DNA of 64,000 nt from Megaera sp965229545 (GTDB taxonomy: Bacteria > Pseudomonadota > Alphaproteobacteria > Rickettsiales > Rickettsiaceae), in the NCBI GenBank assembly GCA_965229545.1, contig OZ245887.1:1-64000 (forward strand). Direction: 5' to 3'. The position numbers and the translations under genes are program-made. Of the stretch, positions 9,213 through 19,642 are shown one piece after another; within the stretch, counting starts at the first letter, position 1, and each line of letters begins with the position of its first letter. The notes beneath the pieces are model-generated. The model was not told the origin of the DNA. It did not search any database and saw only the letters and a list, made by a program, of their open reading frames with translations.

Positions 9213-10439
9213 GAGTCAATCAATTTATTTTGTGTAAGTTGTTGTATTTTTTAATTCCAGTAAATCATGCCTAAAATCCCCGCATAAAATTTCAAATTGA
9301 TTCAATGCCAAAGACCAATTTTTAATCGGCATAGTCCATTTTTTGGCAGCATTTTTTAGAGCTAAAATACGATTTTTAAAATAGACTTATCATCTGGAAA
9401 AACCCCTTTATTGTTGATGATTTTTCTGATTTGACGATTTATCGATTCTATCGCATTGGTAGTATAAATTACCCGCCTAATCTCATCAGGAAAAGCAAAA
9501 AGAGGAATAATCCCGCTCCAATTCCTTTGCCAAATATCAGAGATTACAGGATATTTATTATCCCATTTAGCAGCAAACGATTTTAGCTCCAGATATCTTA
9601 TTTCTTCGCTGTTTGCAGTGTAAATCCTTTTAAGATCCGCTGTGACCGCTTTTAAATCCTTATAAGAAACATATTTTACAGAATTCCTCGCCATATGTAC
9701 TATACAGAGTTGTACAATCGTATTAGGATAAATGCTATTTATGGCTTCAGGAAAGCCTTTTAATCCATCAACGCATGCTACATATATCTGTTTTATCCCT
9801 CTGTTCTTTAGCTCAGTTACAACCTGCATCCAAAACTTGGAACCTTCATTTTTACCGACCCAGATCCCCAGTAATTCCTTTTTCCCTTCCATGTTAACAC
9901 CTATTGCAAGATATACCGCTTTGTTAATTACTATATGATTATCCCTTGCTTTAACGTGTATGCAATCCAAATATAATATTGGATATACATCGTCTAGGGA
10001 CCTGTTTTGCCATGTAGTAACTTCTTCTATTACTCCGTCAGTGACAGTTGATATAAGGTCCTTGGAAATATTGGTCTGGTATATCTCCTCTAAATGGCTA
10101 TGTATCTCACTGACAGTCATCCCTCTTGCATATAGTGAAATCACTTTATCATCAAAACCACTAAATCTCCTAACTCCTTCAGGAATCAATTGAGGTTCAA
10201 ATTCTCCTTCCCTGTCCCCTTGAAACATCTACGGTAATCTGATGACCGTCGTCATCTATAATCGTTTTTTCATAACTGCCGTTGCGACGATTATTATCGC
10301 TCTTGATTATCTTACTATGTTTAGAATAACCTAGATCGTGCTCTAATTCACTTTCAAGAATTCTCTCTACTATTTGCTTTTTAAGTTTATTAAATAATCC
10401 ACCCGCGACCAAATAATTCAGATGGATCTGCTTTTGCTA
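9213..10439 (-). mobile_element. IS256-type element, copy C, main part
   Basis: Minus-strand copy whose 3' end (GAGTCAATCAATTT) abuts truncated copy B. Its transposase has the two common frame breaks plus a lost A near 9363 that breaks the frame again at ILKIVF. It is interrupted at a TA (10438-10439) by IS630 material; the last 40 bases of its far end reappear at 12249-12288. Confidence 0.88.
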
Positions 10440-10505
10440 TTACTCCAGCCTTTAAATATTGAACTAACATTAGAGAAATGATATAATGATATTGTATCAA
10501 GAGTA
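10440..10505 (+). repeat. IS630 left-end fragment
   Basis: 66 bp of the promoter-proximal end of a plus-strand IS630 (TTACTCCAGCCTTTAAATAT onward), broken at GAGTA where a second IS630 inserted. The other part of this IS630 is at 11633-12248; about 450 bases in between are gone. Confidence 0.85.
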
Positions 10506-11632
10506 TTACTCTGGCCTTTAAATATTGAACATTATATAGTAGCATAAGCTATTTCTTTCTTTTAAAATAATTTTGAATTTTTATACCATTAAACTGAATT
10601 TGTGTTAAATAGGACCGTACATTATTGTTAAATCTTTTACTGATTTTAGTACTCGAAAATTATTGGAGTTAGCTTTGACATCTTGGTTTACAAGTTCTTG
10701 TGGATTCATATTAGGACAATATGATGGTAAATAAAACAATTCTAGCTTGTCCTTATGTCTTTCTACATAAGCTTTTACCTTTTTACTGTGATGCACTCTA
10801 TGATTATCTAATATCAAAAATATTTTCTGCTTAATTTGTCTGATCAGTCTACCTAAAAATTCAATACACTTTTTGCTGGTAAAATTATCTTCAAATACCA
10901 TCCAGTTCATAAACCCTTGCGGACTAATAGCAGCTAGCATATTACATTTAAATCTTGAACCACTTCTCTTGATTGCTGGGGTCTTGCCTTTAAGACCATA
11001 TGTTTTACCTCGATTATCTGTTGATTGTATCCCCATTTCATCTCCCCAATTTCTAGCACTTTCTTTCATTGCACGAGACTTGATTTCTGGATATGTGACT
11101 GTTAACCATTCTTTTATCTTCTCTGGATTACGTTGATAGGCTGATTTAATTGGTTTTTGAGACGTAAAACCCAATCTATTCATAATTTTTCTTATAGAAC
11201 GCCTGTTATACTGATAAAGGTAATTGGATTCTATATATTCTTGTACCACTTTACTATTCCATAACGTATAATCCATTCCCAATTCATCAGGTGTATGTGA
11301 TAAAATTTTAGATTTTAATTCCTCTTCTTGATTTTTACTGATTTTAGATCCTGTTCCTACCTTTACTCCTCGCTTCTTATAGCGAAAGCTTTCTTCCTTA
11401 TAAATTTTGTACTCTTTAAGATATTTCCATATAGAACTCCTAGAAAACCCAAAGGTAATAGATGCTTGTTTCTTGCTTATTCCATGTATAACTATTGCTT
11501 CCACTGCTTTCTTTCTTAATATCTTGAGATCGCTTGGTGATAATTTTTTATTAGACATTTTGTTATTACTCTTGATACAATATCATTATATCATTTCTCT
11601 AATGTTAGTTCAATATTTAAAGGCCGGAGTAA
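10506..11632 (-). mobile_element. IS630-family element, copy b, nested inside another IS630
   Basis: Both ends carry the 25-bp repeats and both sides show TA. It lies inside a plus-strand IS630 that itself lies inside IS256 copy C. It is a few bases shorter than the 1132-bp standard because of small deletions in the transposase gene. Confidence 0.9.
10530..11558 (-). pseudogene. IS630-family transposase, copy b, frameshifted
   Basis: Starts MSNKKLSPSD at 11558. A 3-base deletion turns SARIYWGDE into SARNWGDE next to the first catalytic Asp, a PDMNP to PNMNP change precedes the catalytic Glu, and a lost A near 10624 shifts the frame after DLTI so that the normal IAYATI end is not reached in frame. 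Probably inactive. Confidence 0.85.
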
Positions 11633-12248
11633 TAAAAGAATGGTTAACAGTCACATATCCAGAAATCAAGTCTCGTGCAATGAAAGAAAGTGCTAGAATT
11701 TATTGGGGAGATGAAATGGGGATACAATCAACAGATAATCGAGGTAAAACATATGGTCTTAAAGGCAAGACCCCAGCAATCAAGAGAAGTGGCTCAAGAT
11801 TTAAATGTAATATGCTAGCTGCTATTAGTCCGCAAGGATTTATGAACTGGATGGTATTTGAAGATAATTTTACCAGCAAAAAGTGTATTGAATTTTTAGG
11901 TAGACTTATCAGACAAATTAAGCAGAAAATATTTTTGATATTAGATAATCATAGAGTGCATCACAGTAAAAAGGTAAAAGCTTATGTAGAAAGACATAAG
12001 GACAAGCTAGAATTGTTTTATTTACCATCATATTGTCCTGATATGAATCCACAAGAACTTGTAAACCAAGATGTCAAAGCTAACTCCAATAATTTTCGAG
12101 TACTAAAATCAGTAAAAGATTTAACAATTAATGTACGGTCCTATTTAACACAAATTCAGTTTAATGGTATAAAAATTCAAAATTATTTTAAAAAGAAAGA
12201 AATAGCTTATGCTACTATATAATGTTCAATATTTAAAGGCTAGAGTAA
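11633..12248 (+). pseudogene. 5'-deleted IS630 transposase and right end
   Basis: Carries the transposase from KEWLTVTYPEIKSRA through the complete catalytic triad to the normal end IAYATI (stop at 12220-12222) and the terminal GAGTAA, but lacks the DNA-binding N-terminus. It is the right part of the plus-strand IS630 interrupted by copy b. Confidence 0.87.
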
Positions 12249-12288
12249 TATATCCTTTTGCAACTTACACAAACTATATGACAGACTC
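12249..12288 (-). repeat. IS256 copy C, outer end
   Basis: Contains the inner TIR motif CAACTTACACAAAC and the terminal GACTC, completing copy C on the far side of the nested IS630 elements. Compared with an intact IS256, about 100 bases around the transposase start are missing. Confidence 0.88.
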
Positions 12289-12765
12289 TGCTACTTGGTA
12301 CATTTTTCGTCATATCAGTTTCAATATAACCGGGAGCTGCGCAATTTACAGTTATACCTTTAGGCGCAGATTCCCTTGCCAAAGCTTTTGTAAACCCTAT
12401 GATACCTGCCTTGGCCGCACTATAGTTAGTTTGGCCTATTTGTCCGGCTTGAGCGTTAATAGAACTGATGCTGATTATTCTTCCAAAATTATTATTTCTC
12501 ATGTTATCAATTACTGCTTTGCACATATTAAAGCACGAAGATAGGTTGATGTCTATTAACTGACGCCAATGTAATATATCCATTTTATGCAGCATAGAAT
12601 CGCGTATAATACCGGCATTGTTAATTAGCACAGATACATGTTTTTCAGTTTCTTTTTCAATTGCGGCAATATTCTTTTTATATTCTTCAAAATTTGCTAC
12701 GTTCCAAGGTTTAACCTTAATACCATGTTTTTTAGAGAATTCTTCTGCAAGTTGATGATTTTACT
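12289..12765 (-). pseudogene. phaB: phaB central fragment (acetoacetyl-CoA reductase)
   Basis: Encodes the body of a short-chain dehydrogenase/reductase of the PhaB type, which reduces acetoacetyl-CoA to 3-hydroxybutyryl-CoA. Visible are VLINNAGIIRDSM (NNAG motif), the catalytic Ser in IISISSINAQAG, the YxxxK motif in NYSAAKAGIIGFTKALA, and NCAAPGYIETDMTKNV. The residues preceding NNAG (LAEEFSKKHGIKVKPWNVAN) are also readable. It is cut at 12289 by IS256 copy C and near 12766 by an IS110-type element. PhaB normally works in polyhydroxybutyrate or fatty-acid-like metabolism; the function is lost here unless another copy exists. Confidence 0.9.
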
Positions 12766-12769
12766 CATG

Positions 12770-14200
12770 TATGGACCTCTCCGATAATGCAAGAAAAAAA
12801 TAATATTAATAGCAAAAAAATCAAAATGCAGTCATGTATCCGACTTATAGTTAAGTAAATAGTTCTATTAGATCATTTACTCTACAGCCCTGATGGAAAT
12901 TCGCCACTTACAAACTTAACATCATCATAATGTCGGCTTCATGTTTGAGCCCATGAGCAAAACAGTTTTTTTGTAAGTATAAGATTTGTCTTATTTTGCC
13001 ATCAATGTTTATCACCTCTCGCATATTCCTGAAATTATAGTAGCCACTTGACTAAGTAACACATGTCACTTAACCCTAACTACAAACTTTATTCTCTACA
13101 TAATCGTTACCTGAGCTTAGCACTGCAAATACAACTCTGGCTAATTTATTAGCTACAGCCACCCCTGTCATGTAAATTAAACATCCATTGTGTAAATTTG
13201 CTATAATCTTTTTTAGCTTTCTGTGATTCAGTAGTAAATCTTAGTTTTGCATTAAGTACTGCTCTTGCTCCTTGAATTAATAAAGTTCGCAAATATATAT
13301 CGCCTCTTTTACTGATTCCAAGTAGTTTCTCTTTGCCGCCGCTAGAAGCTTGTCTTGGCACTAACCCAAGCCTTGCAGATAGTTGTCTACCATTCTCAAA
13401 ATAACTTCCATTACCAATAGATGCTATCAAAGCAGTAGATGTGATTAAACCTATACCAGGTATAGCAATTATTTGTTGATACTTATCTAATTCACTAGCC
13501 ATTATTTTTAGTCTACTTTCTAAGCATTTTATTTTCTTATCATTCTCGATAAATTCCTCTTTTAAATCACTGAAAGTTTATTGACTTATTGGACTTAATT
13601 TCCCGCTGTCTAGAACCTCTGTTAACTTTGATGTAATTTTATTTATACCTTATGGAATAATCATTCCAAATTCATGTAATAGCCATCAGATCTCGTTAGC
13701 AAGAGCAGTACGATTTTTTACTAATCTAGCCCTCACTCTATGAATTGATAAGATATCCTGTTGTTCTTATACTTTTAATCGGAACAAATCTCATGTTTAG
13801 CCTTGATACGGCTTCACATATTGCTTCTGCATCAGCTTGGTCGTTTTTATTAGTTTTTACATATGGCTTTACAAATTGTGGCGCCATTAATTTTACCTCG
13901 TGCCCTAGTTTGCTAATTTCTCTAGCCCAATAATTAGCACCTCCACAAGCTTCCATACCTACTAAACATTTAGGTAAATTAGCTATAAAAGTTAATACCT
14001 GATCCCTCATTAGTTTTTTCTTTAATACAGCCTTGCCATTTTTATCTACACCATGAAACTGAAAAATTCTTTTTGCTATATCAATACCTATTGTATAACA
14101 TTTGTCATATATGGACCTCTCTATTGTTGTTTAGGATTTATTTCCTATCCTAGAACAATAACATTTGTTATAGATTCTGTATACCAGGGTAGGTCCATAC
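12770..14200 (-). mobile_element. IS110/IS1111-family element, degraded
   Basis: The region separating the central and N-terminal phaB pieces. It carries an IS110-type transposase remnant and related 13-bp sequences near its ends: TATGGACCTCTCC at 12770, TATGGACCTCTCT at 14109, and the inverted form AGGTCCATACC at 14191. A hairpin-forming stretch lies at 14120-14160 (ATTGTT...AACAAT enclosing TAGGAT...ATCCTA), like the subterminal inverted repeats of the IS1111 group. The exact ends are uncertain because this family makes no clear target duplication. Nothing else is recognisable at 12790-13075. Confidence 0.72.
13076..14105 (-). pseudogene. IS110-family transposase, frameshifted
   Basis: The N-terminal RuvC-like DEDD domain reads IGIDIAKRIFQFHGVDKNG and then LVGMEACGGANYWAREI and KTNKNDQADAEAICEAV. 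The C-terminal transposase_20 domain reads IAIPGIGLITSTALIASIG, LSARLGLVPRQASSGGK and GISKRGDIYLRTLLIQGAR. The frame breaks in the linker (13503-13738) and again near 13160, after which the third frame gives VAVANKLARVVFAVLSSG to a stop at 13076. Not functional as it stands. Confidence 0.88.
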
Positions 14201-14303
14201 CATTATAATTTGCTACAACCTCGTAGCCATGTTCCTTTAAAGCAACTAAAATTGCCGCTCCAATATCCCTTATCCCACCTGTAATAACAGCTAATTTAGA
14301 CAT
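14201..14303 (-). pseudogene. phaB: phaB N-terminal fragment
   Basis: Starts with ATG at 14303 and encodes MSKLAVITGGIRDIGAAILV followed by ALKEHGYEVVANYNG. This is the Rossmann start of PhaB with a TGGxRxIG form of the NAD(P)-binding motif (GIRDIG, where most homologues have GTRGIG). It breaks off at the IS110-type element. The promoter side (14304-14340) is still in place. Confidence 0.88.
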
Positions 14304-14472
14304 ATCATTTCCTCAACATACAAAACTACTGATTGTAATTTGCCCCAACTTAATAAATTATTCAAGTCGTTTTATAATAATTTATTGAGTTGATTATTTA
14401 TAGTTTTATAAAAGCTTGTTATTATTACGACTTGGTTGATTATACTTAAGAAATATTTACCAGGTATGTTTC

Positions 14473-15768
14473 ATGGCAAAAAAAATAATTAGCATAATAG
14501 TTTTTGTTTTATTCCTAGTAAAAAGCGCTCATGCGAATATCATAAGAGATTCAGAAATTGAAGAAGTTATCAATTTAGTGGCGGCTCCGCTTAAGCAAGC
14601 TTCCGGCATAAAAGATTTAAAAATTTTTTTAATAAATGATGAAACTCCAAATGCTTTTACTGTAGGTGGTTCAATAGTTTTTGTCCATAGTGTTTTAATA
14701 ACAAAATTTCCTGATCCGGATGTACTGCGGGGAGTAGTAGCTCATGAAATCGGCCATATATTAGGGCAGCATATAAGCAGAAGACAGGAAGTAATAGATA
14801 ATTATAGATTACTTGCTATGGGTAGTGCAGCTCTAGGTCTTGCTACGGCTATTGGGAGTGGATCTCCAGGTATTGCTGTTATGATGGCAGGGAGTCATGT
14901 TGCTGAAAGATCAGTCCAGGCATATTCGAGGACTTTTGAGTCCAGTGCTGACCATCTGGCTTTAAAGTTACTGGAAAAAAGCCATCACAGTAGTGTAGGC
15001 ATGATCAAATTTTTTGAACAAACAAGAATTGATTCAAGAAGCGATTTAGTTAATCCTTATGAACAAACCCATCCGCTAAGCCAGGATAGATTGGTTGTGT
15101 TAAAAAACTATAATAAAAAGTCGAAGTTTAATACAAGCCAAAATAGCAAAGAACTAGTAGACAGGTTTAAAAGGGCATCGGTAAAATTAGCAGCTTATAC
15201 GAGAGAGCTAAATCTAATCCTGCAATGTGACTATAAGGAAGGGATAGACGAACTTAATCTTTATACTAAGGCTATAAAGTGTTTTAGAATTGGTAATTTT
15301 AATAATGCTTTAAAAAATATCGATGTGTTATTAAAGCAACATCCTAAAGACCCTTATTACCATGAGCTAAAAGCCCAAATATTATTTGAGTCGGGAAGCG
15401 CTTCTGCTTTAACGGAATATAACATCGCATCAGAAATAAGGAAAAATGATCCTTTGATATTACTTGGACGGGCGATAGTAGGAATCAGCAATTACGGTAA
15501 TCAACCAGTAAAATTAAACGAATTTTATAAAGATTTATCATTTGTTGTGGAAAAAGAACCGGATAACTTGCTGGCCTTATACTATATGGCTATTTATTAT
15601 GAGAAAAAGGGTTTGAAAGCTAAAAGCTACCTGAACTCAGCTATTATTGCTGATAAATCAGGAAACAAGGAGGAAGCAAAAAAACTTGCCACAGAAGCCT
15701 TAAAAGGCTTAGAAGTAAAATCTCCCGATTGGTATAAAGCTACGGATATTATTGCAGTAGATAAATAG
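14473..15768 (+). CDS. periplasmic M48 metalloprotease with TPR tail (BepA/YfgC-like)
   Basis: A zinc protease with chaperone-like function in outer-membrane protein assembly (BepA family). Residues 1-21 form a Sec signal peptide ending SAHA. The HEIGH zinc site is at 91-95 and the third ligand lies in FESSADHLALKLL. A hydrophobic Gly/Ala-rich segment (about 113-145) fits the membrane-lying loop of this family. From about 230 onward the sequence forms TPR-type helices (NALKNIDVLLKQHPKDPYYHELKAQIL). The length of 431 aa is close to the E. coli homologue (487). It stands alone, divergent from phaB, with a 116-base gap to the DsbA-like gene. Confidence 0.9.
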   Translation: MAKKIISIIVFVLFLVKSAHANIIRDSEIEEVINLVAAPLKQASGIKDLKIFLINDETPNAFTVGGSIVFVHSVLITKFPDPDVLRGVVAHEIGHILGQHISRRQEVIDNYRLLAMGSAALGLATAIGSGSPGIAVMMAGSHVAERSVQAYSRTFESSADHLALKLLEKSHHSSVGMIKFFEQTRIDSRSDLVNPYEQTHPLSQDRLVVLKNYNKKSKFNTSQNSKELVDRFKRASVKLAAYTRELNLILQCDYKEGIDELNLYTKAIKCFRIGNFNNALKNIDVLLKQHPKDPYYHELKAQILFESGSASALTEYNIASEIRKNDPLILLGRAIVGISNYGNQPVKLNEFYKDLSFVVEKEPDNLLALYYMAIYYEKKGLKAKSYLNSAIIADKSGNKEEAKKLATEALKGLEVKSPDWYKATDIIAVDK

Positions 15769-15884
15769 TAATAGAGCTATTTTTTATTGCACCTTTATAA
15801 GTTTATTTATTTTGCAAAAACATTAATTATCTAGTAATTATAAAATACTTAAATTCTATAATAAAAACATAAATAATTTTAATT

Positions 15885-16835
15885 ATGCAGAAAATTTTTA
15901 CGAATATATTGCTTGGAATCTTGCTTATTTTAGTAGCACTGTTTGCTTATAAAATTCTTAGAAAACCTGAAATCGTCCAAACATCTCTTAATAATACTCA
16001 GACAGATGAGGAAAAAGTAGATCAGCGAGTTTTAAATGAGCCTAAATTATCGGAAGAAGAATTAAATACTAAGATTCACGATTATATCTTAAATCATCCT
16101 GAGATTATCGTAGAATCTCTTGAAGCTATGCAAAGAAAAAAAATCGAGGAATCTAATAAACAAACTACAGATTATTTATTACAAAACAAATCTAATATAG
16201 AAAATGATGGACTTCCTCCAGTTTTCGGTAATAAAGATGGTGATATAACCGTAGTCGTGTTTTATGATTATAATTGCTCTTTCTGTAAACAGGCAAATTT
16301 AATTACTAACGAGATATTGGAGAGCGATACTGGGGTAAAAATTATCCTTCGTCCCTTACCTATATTAGGCGGGACTTCAATGTATGCTACTAAAGTAGCT
16401 TTAGCTGTACATAAGATATCCGAGGAGAAGTTTCCGCTTATTCATAACGAAATGATGAAAATGAAACCGATAACGGAAGAAGGGATAAAAGCTTTGTTGG
16501 TAGCAAATCAGATTGATTATCAAATTGTTGAGAATGAAATTAATAGTTTTGCTATCAAAGAATTAGTAGCAAAGAACTTTGATCTGGCAAAAAATCTTGG
16601 CATAAAAGGGGCTCCCTCTTACGTAGTTAATGGTATCTTTATACCAGGTCTGGTTGATAAGCAGAAGTTTACATCTATTATAGGAGAATTAAGGCAAATT
16701 GCTGAGCAGGCAAAGACCTCAGAATCTGTGGAAATTAATAAAAATAATTTGGATGCGGAAGCCAAAAATGGTGAGGTACATAATAAAGAAAAACCATCAG
16801 TTTCTACACAAGAAAATTCTAATAAGCCTAATTAA
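15885..16835 (+). CDS. DsbA-family thiol-disulfide oxidoreductase (Com1/ScsC-like)
   Basis: A membrane-anchored or exported disulfide oxidoreductase. There is an N-terminal hydrophobic segment (residues 8-24), a charged linker with the N-terminal helix seen in Com1/ScsC proteins (IHDYILNHPEIIVESLEAM), then a thioredoxin fold with the CxxC site CSFC at 131-134 and the cis-Pro loop GAPSYVVNG. The C-terminal 40 residues are polar and probably disordered. It is followed by a bidirectional hairpin terminator shared with the convergent M23 gene. Confidence 0.88.
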   Translation: MQKIFTNILLGILLILVALFAYKILRKPEIVQTSLNNTQTDEEKVDQRVLNEPKLSEEELNTKIHDYILNHPEIIVESLEAMQRKKIEESNKQTTDYLLQNKSNIENDGLPPVFGNKDGDITVVVFYDYNCSFCKQANLITNEILESDTGVKIILRPLPILGGTSMYATKVALAVHKISEEKFPLIHNEMMKMKPITEEGIKALLVANQIDYQIVENEINSFAIKELVAKNFDLAKNLGIKGAPSYVVNGIFIPGLVDKQKFTSIIGELRQIAEQAKTSESVEINKNNLDAEAKNGEVHNKEKPSVSTQENSNKPN

Positions 16836-16856
16836 AACATAATTTGTTAACTTGAT

Positions 16857-16888
16857 AAAAACCTGTAATTAAGTTTTAACAGGTTTTT
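16857..16888. terminator. bidirectional hairpin terminator
   Basis: A perfect 10-bp stem (AAAAACCTGT with ACAGGTTTTT) and a 12-base loop between two convergent genes. The A-run on one side and T-run on the other allow termination from both strands. The minus-strand gene stop overlaps its outer edge. Confidence 0.82.
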
Positions 16889-17753
16889 ATCTTTTGAAAC
16901 ATTCATAATTATGACCAATAAAATCATAAGGGTTCACGTGTTTTCCTGCTATATGGATTTCAAAATGTAAATGATCACCATGAGCGTTTCCTGATCTTCC
17001 CTGCAAGGCAATTGCCTGGCTTCTTATGACTTTTTGTCCTTTCTTAACAAAAGTCTTTTTCAAGTGAGTGTATTTAGTTTTAATATTATTTTCATGGCTA
17101 ATTTCAACGGTAGTACCGTAACCATTTTGATGGCCAACAAAAAATACTTTCCCGTTGGCACTTGCATATATAGGTGCGTGGTAGCTTGCTACGAGGTCAA
17201 TACCACAATGCATTTTATATTTCTTATTGCCAGGGTGTTTTCTAATGCCGTAGTTGCTTGAAATATAAGAATTATGAGAAGGAAGCATCAAAGGCAGATT
17301 CGAAGCTATTTGGTCTAATTTTGATAGTTCTGTACTGGGATTATTTTTACTAAAGTCGGTTTTAGCAATTCTTTTTACGTTTTGATACTGATTTTTAGCC
17401 AGTATTTTATATTTATTTTGCAGTTTTGTCAGTAGAGAGGTTACCTTCTGTACTTTAAGCTTCGCTTCCTTGACAAAAGCAGTATTGGAGCGATATTTTT
17501 CCTTAAATTTTTGTAAATACTTTTGGGCATAAATTTTGTCATTAGCAAATAAACCAAGGTCTTTTGAAAAAATACAGCTAGTGCTGTCTATTCTTGCTAA
17601 ATCATAACTTAAAATTAAATCTGCTCTTTTTATTTTGTAGGTTTTTTGTAAATCACTGGTAAGTTTTTTATAAGAATCGATAGAGTATTTAGTAGTACTA
17701 CAAGCCTGTAGTAAAAAGGGAAGCAGAAAAATAAATATAAAACGCATAAACAT
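16887..17753 (-). CDS. M23-family peptidoglycan endopeptidase, lipoprotein
   Basis: A LytM-type zinc endopeptidase or LytM-like factor acting on cross-links in the periplasm. The N-terminus is a lipoprotein signal (FIFLLPFLLQACSTT) with the lipidated Cys near residue 18. Residues 25-130 look like a coiled coil. The LytM domain has MHCGIDLVA (first His and Asp ligands) and GDHLHFEIHIAGKHVNPYDF (HxH ligand), so the zinc site looks complete. It ends inside the shared terminator. The alternative start two codons later (MRFIFIF) is equally plausible. Confidence 0.9.
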   Translation of the reverse strand: MFMRFIFIFLLPFLLQACSTTKYSIDSYKKLTSDLQKTYKIKRADLILSYDLARIDSTSCIFSKDLGLFANDKIYAQKYLQKFKEKYRSNTAFVKEAKLKVQKVTSLLTKLQNKYKILAKNQYQNVKRIAKTDFSKNNPSTELSKLDQIASNLPLMLPSHNSYISSNYGIRKHPGNKKYKMHCGIDLVASYHAPIYASANGKVFFVGHQNGYGTTVEISHENNIKTKYTHLKKTFVKKGQKVIRSQAIALQGRSGNAHGDHLHFEIHIAGKHVNPYDFIGHNYECFKR

Positions 17754-17799
17754 TATTTATAAAAAAAATATTCTATTATTTTGTATGTCGGTTTGATAA

Positions 17800-19455
17800 T
17801 TACATATTAATAAATTCAAGCATAGGACCTAAAATCATTAGCGGCATAAACATTATTGCTCCGACAATCAATAACAGTGATTAACAAGAAAAAACTGAGC
17901 TCCAGGCTTGATTGGTTCTGATCTTCATTATAATTTGCTATTTTTCTTTTGCTTGCAAAGGAACCGCTAATTGCGAGGGAGTAATATATAATTGGATATC
18001 TTCCAATGAACATTGCCAGAGACGTCATATAGTTAAAATAATCATTAGCGGTATCGAGTCTCGTAAAATTAGATCCGTTATTAGTAAAACTGGAAACAAA
18101 ATTATAAGCAATATCTGTTACGGCTTGTGAGCCTTGGTAAGTTATTAACTCTTTTGTTTCTGGAAGAGCAAAAGTAATTCCGGTAAATAGCAAAACACCT
18201 ACCGGCATTATTAAAAATACTATTATTACGTAATTAATTTCATTAATAGTAATTTTTTGCCAAAAAAAATACTATTATTACCGGTAATGAGGGCTCTTAA
18301 AAAAACTGAGACAATTAAATAAGCAAGCATTGCAAAGAAACCGGATCCCACCCCTTCCATAATAAACTTACTCATTGGCAGGTTAGAAAATAGAACAATG
18401 GTACTAAGAGAGGTGAATAGTTTTCTAAACATGCATTTGTTGTGCCATTTGAGCTCATGGTAATAGAAAGTACCCACATTAAAGAAGGAAACTTATCATA
18501 TATCAATTCTTTTCCAGTGTAGTTAAATTTGTCTTCTACAACTCTATCTGTAAGTATTAATGGAATTCCATAATCATTTTCTCCAAGGTATAAAACGTGG
18601 AGAGAAAAACCCATGACTAGCACAACAATCCAATATAGGGACCAGCTGAAATTTATAGCTTTTACAGCAAAACCATAAGTAAATATTAAGGAAATCGGAA
18701 CAATTACGATTAAAAACAAATTTAATATTATAAGCATTCTTGAGGAGAATTCAAAAGAATGCGCAGCTCCGGCAGAAAAAATAGAGCCTCCATTGGCTGC
18801 TATGTGTTTTATTGCTATCTGGCCTACAGCTGGTCCTACAAATATTTGCTCTTTTTTTCCTTCTAGATTGATGTAATCTATATTGCCGGTAAAATCATGG
18901 GGAATCCCTCCTGCAATCAAAAATAGCGATATGATAAATGCTGCCGGTAGCAGGATGAAACATAAAACACGTAAGAAATCGTTATAAAATTACCAATGTA
19001 GGGATTGGCATTATTTATTATACCTCTAACAAAGGCTATAAATACGACAATACTAGTAGCTCCTGACAAAAAATTTTGCATCGTCAAAGCAAAAACTTGG
19101 CTTAAGATGCTTAATTGTTTTTCTGGGTTATGGCTCTGCCAAAATGTACTTGTAGAAAAAGAAACTGCAGCATTTAAACTTGCTGCAAAGTCGAGTTCCT
19201 CTGTTAAATTCTTACCGGTTGGTAAATATTTTTGAAAGAAAACTATTAAGAAAGTACAAACTATACAAACAATATTAAATATAATTAGACTTATAAAATA
19301 TTTTTTCCAAGTTTACAGTTTTAGGAGAGATTCTTGGGAATCAGCAGTTAAATAGTTTTGATTTTTATCAAAAAAAAAAATCCAAGCTATGTATTTGCCA
19401 ATAATTGGAACGGTAATTGTGATTATCGAAAAAAAATTAATGCTGATAATATCAT
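17800..19455 (-). pseudogene. kdpA: kdpA, K+-transporting ATPase subunit A, decayed
   Basis: KdpA is the K+-translocating subunit of the KdpFABC pump. Reading the minus strand across frames from ATG 19455 recovers the whole protein: TVPIIGKYIAWIFF, then WKKYFISLIIFNIV, SLNAAVSFSTSTFWQSHNP, QNFLSGATSIVVFIAFVRG, VGPAVGQIAIKHIAANGGSI (the selectivity-filter GGS region), NFVSSFTNNGSNF, LAMFIGRYPII, and the end LMILGPMLEFINM at 17800. There are several frameshifts (about 19430 in a T8 run, about 18960, 18400, 18230, 17880) and an in-frame TAA near 19315. kdpB and kdpC remnants lie at 59-62.8 kb, so the operon has also been split. Confidence 0.88.
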
Positions 19456-19456
19456 G

Positions 19457-19570
19457 CTATTTTATGCTCATCTTAATTTCCTTTGGCTCATCCGGTAGGG
19501 TCAAAGGTTTTTTTAAACCACAATTTGAGAGGAGTAAGCAACAAATGGTAAAAGAAATAATTTGTTTCAT
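19457..19570 (-). CDS. small LptM/YifL-like lipoprotein
   Basis: A 37-residue frame starting MKQIISFTICCLLLSNCGL. The lipobox LLSNC is followed directly by GLKKPLTLP, which matches the conserved CGxKGPLxLP motif of LptM (YifL), a small outer-membrane lipoprotein that in E. coli helps LptD oxidation. The stop lies one base before the kdpA ATG. Short length limits certainty, but signal, lipobox and motif all fit. Confidence 0.68.
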   Translation of the reverse strand: MKQIISFTICCLLLSNCGLKKPLTLPDEPKEIKMSIK

Positions 19571-19642
19571 ATTAATATTTGAGATATAAGTTTTGTAATA
19601 TAAAAATGATATTAATTCTAGTGAACTAGGACAATATATTCT

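Noticed and set aside
12209..12544. 111-codon plus-strand frame over the IS630/phaB junction
   Set aside because: Made of IS ends and antisense phaB; the sense strand gives a clear short-chain dehydrogenase.
17816..18208. A stand-alone membrane protein MPVGVLLFTGITFALPETKE
   Set aside because: It is the C-terminal third of KdpA cut out by frameshifts, not a separate gene.
19005..19235. 76-codon plus-strand frame
   Set aside because: Antisense to kdpA (SLNAAVSFSTSTFWQ...QNFLSGATSIVV), which explains the region fully.
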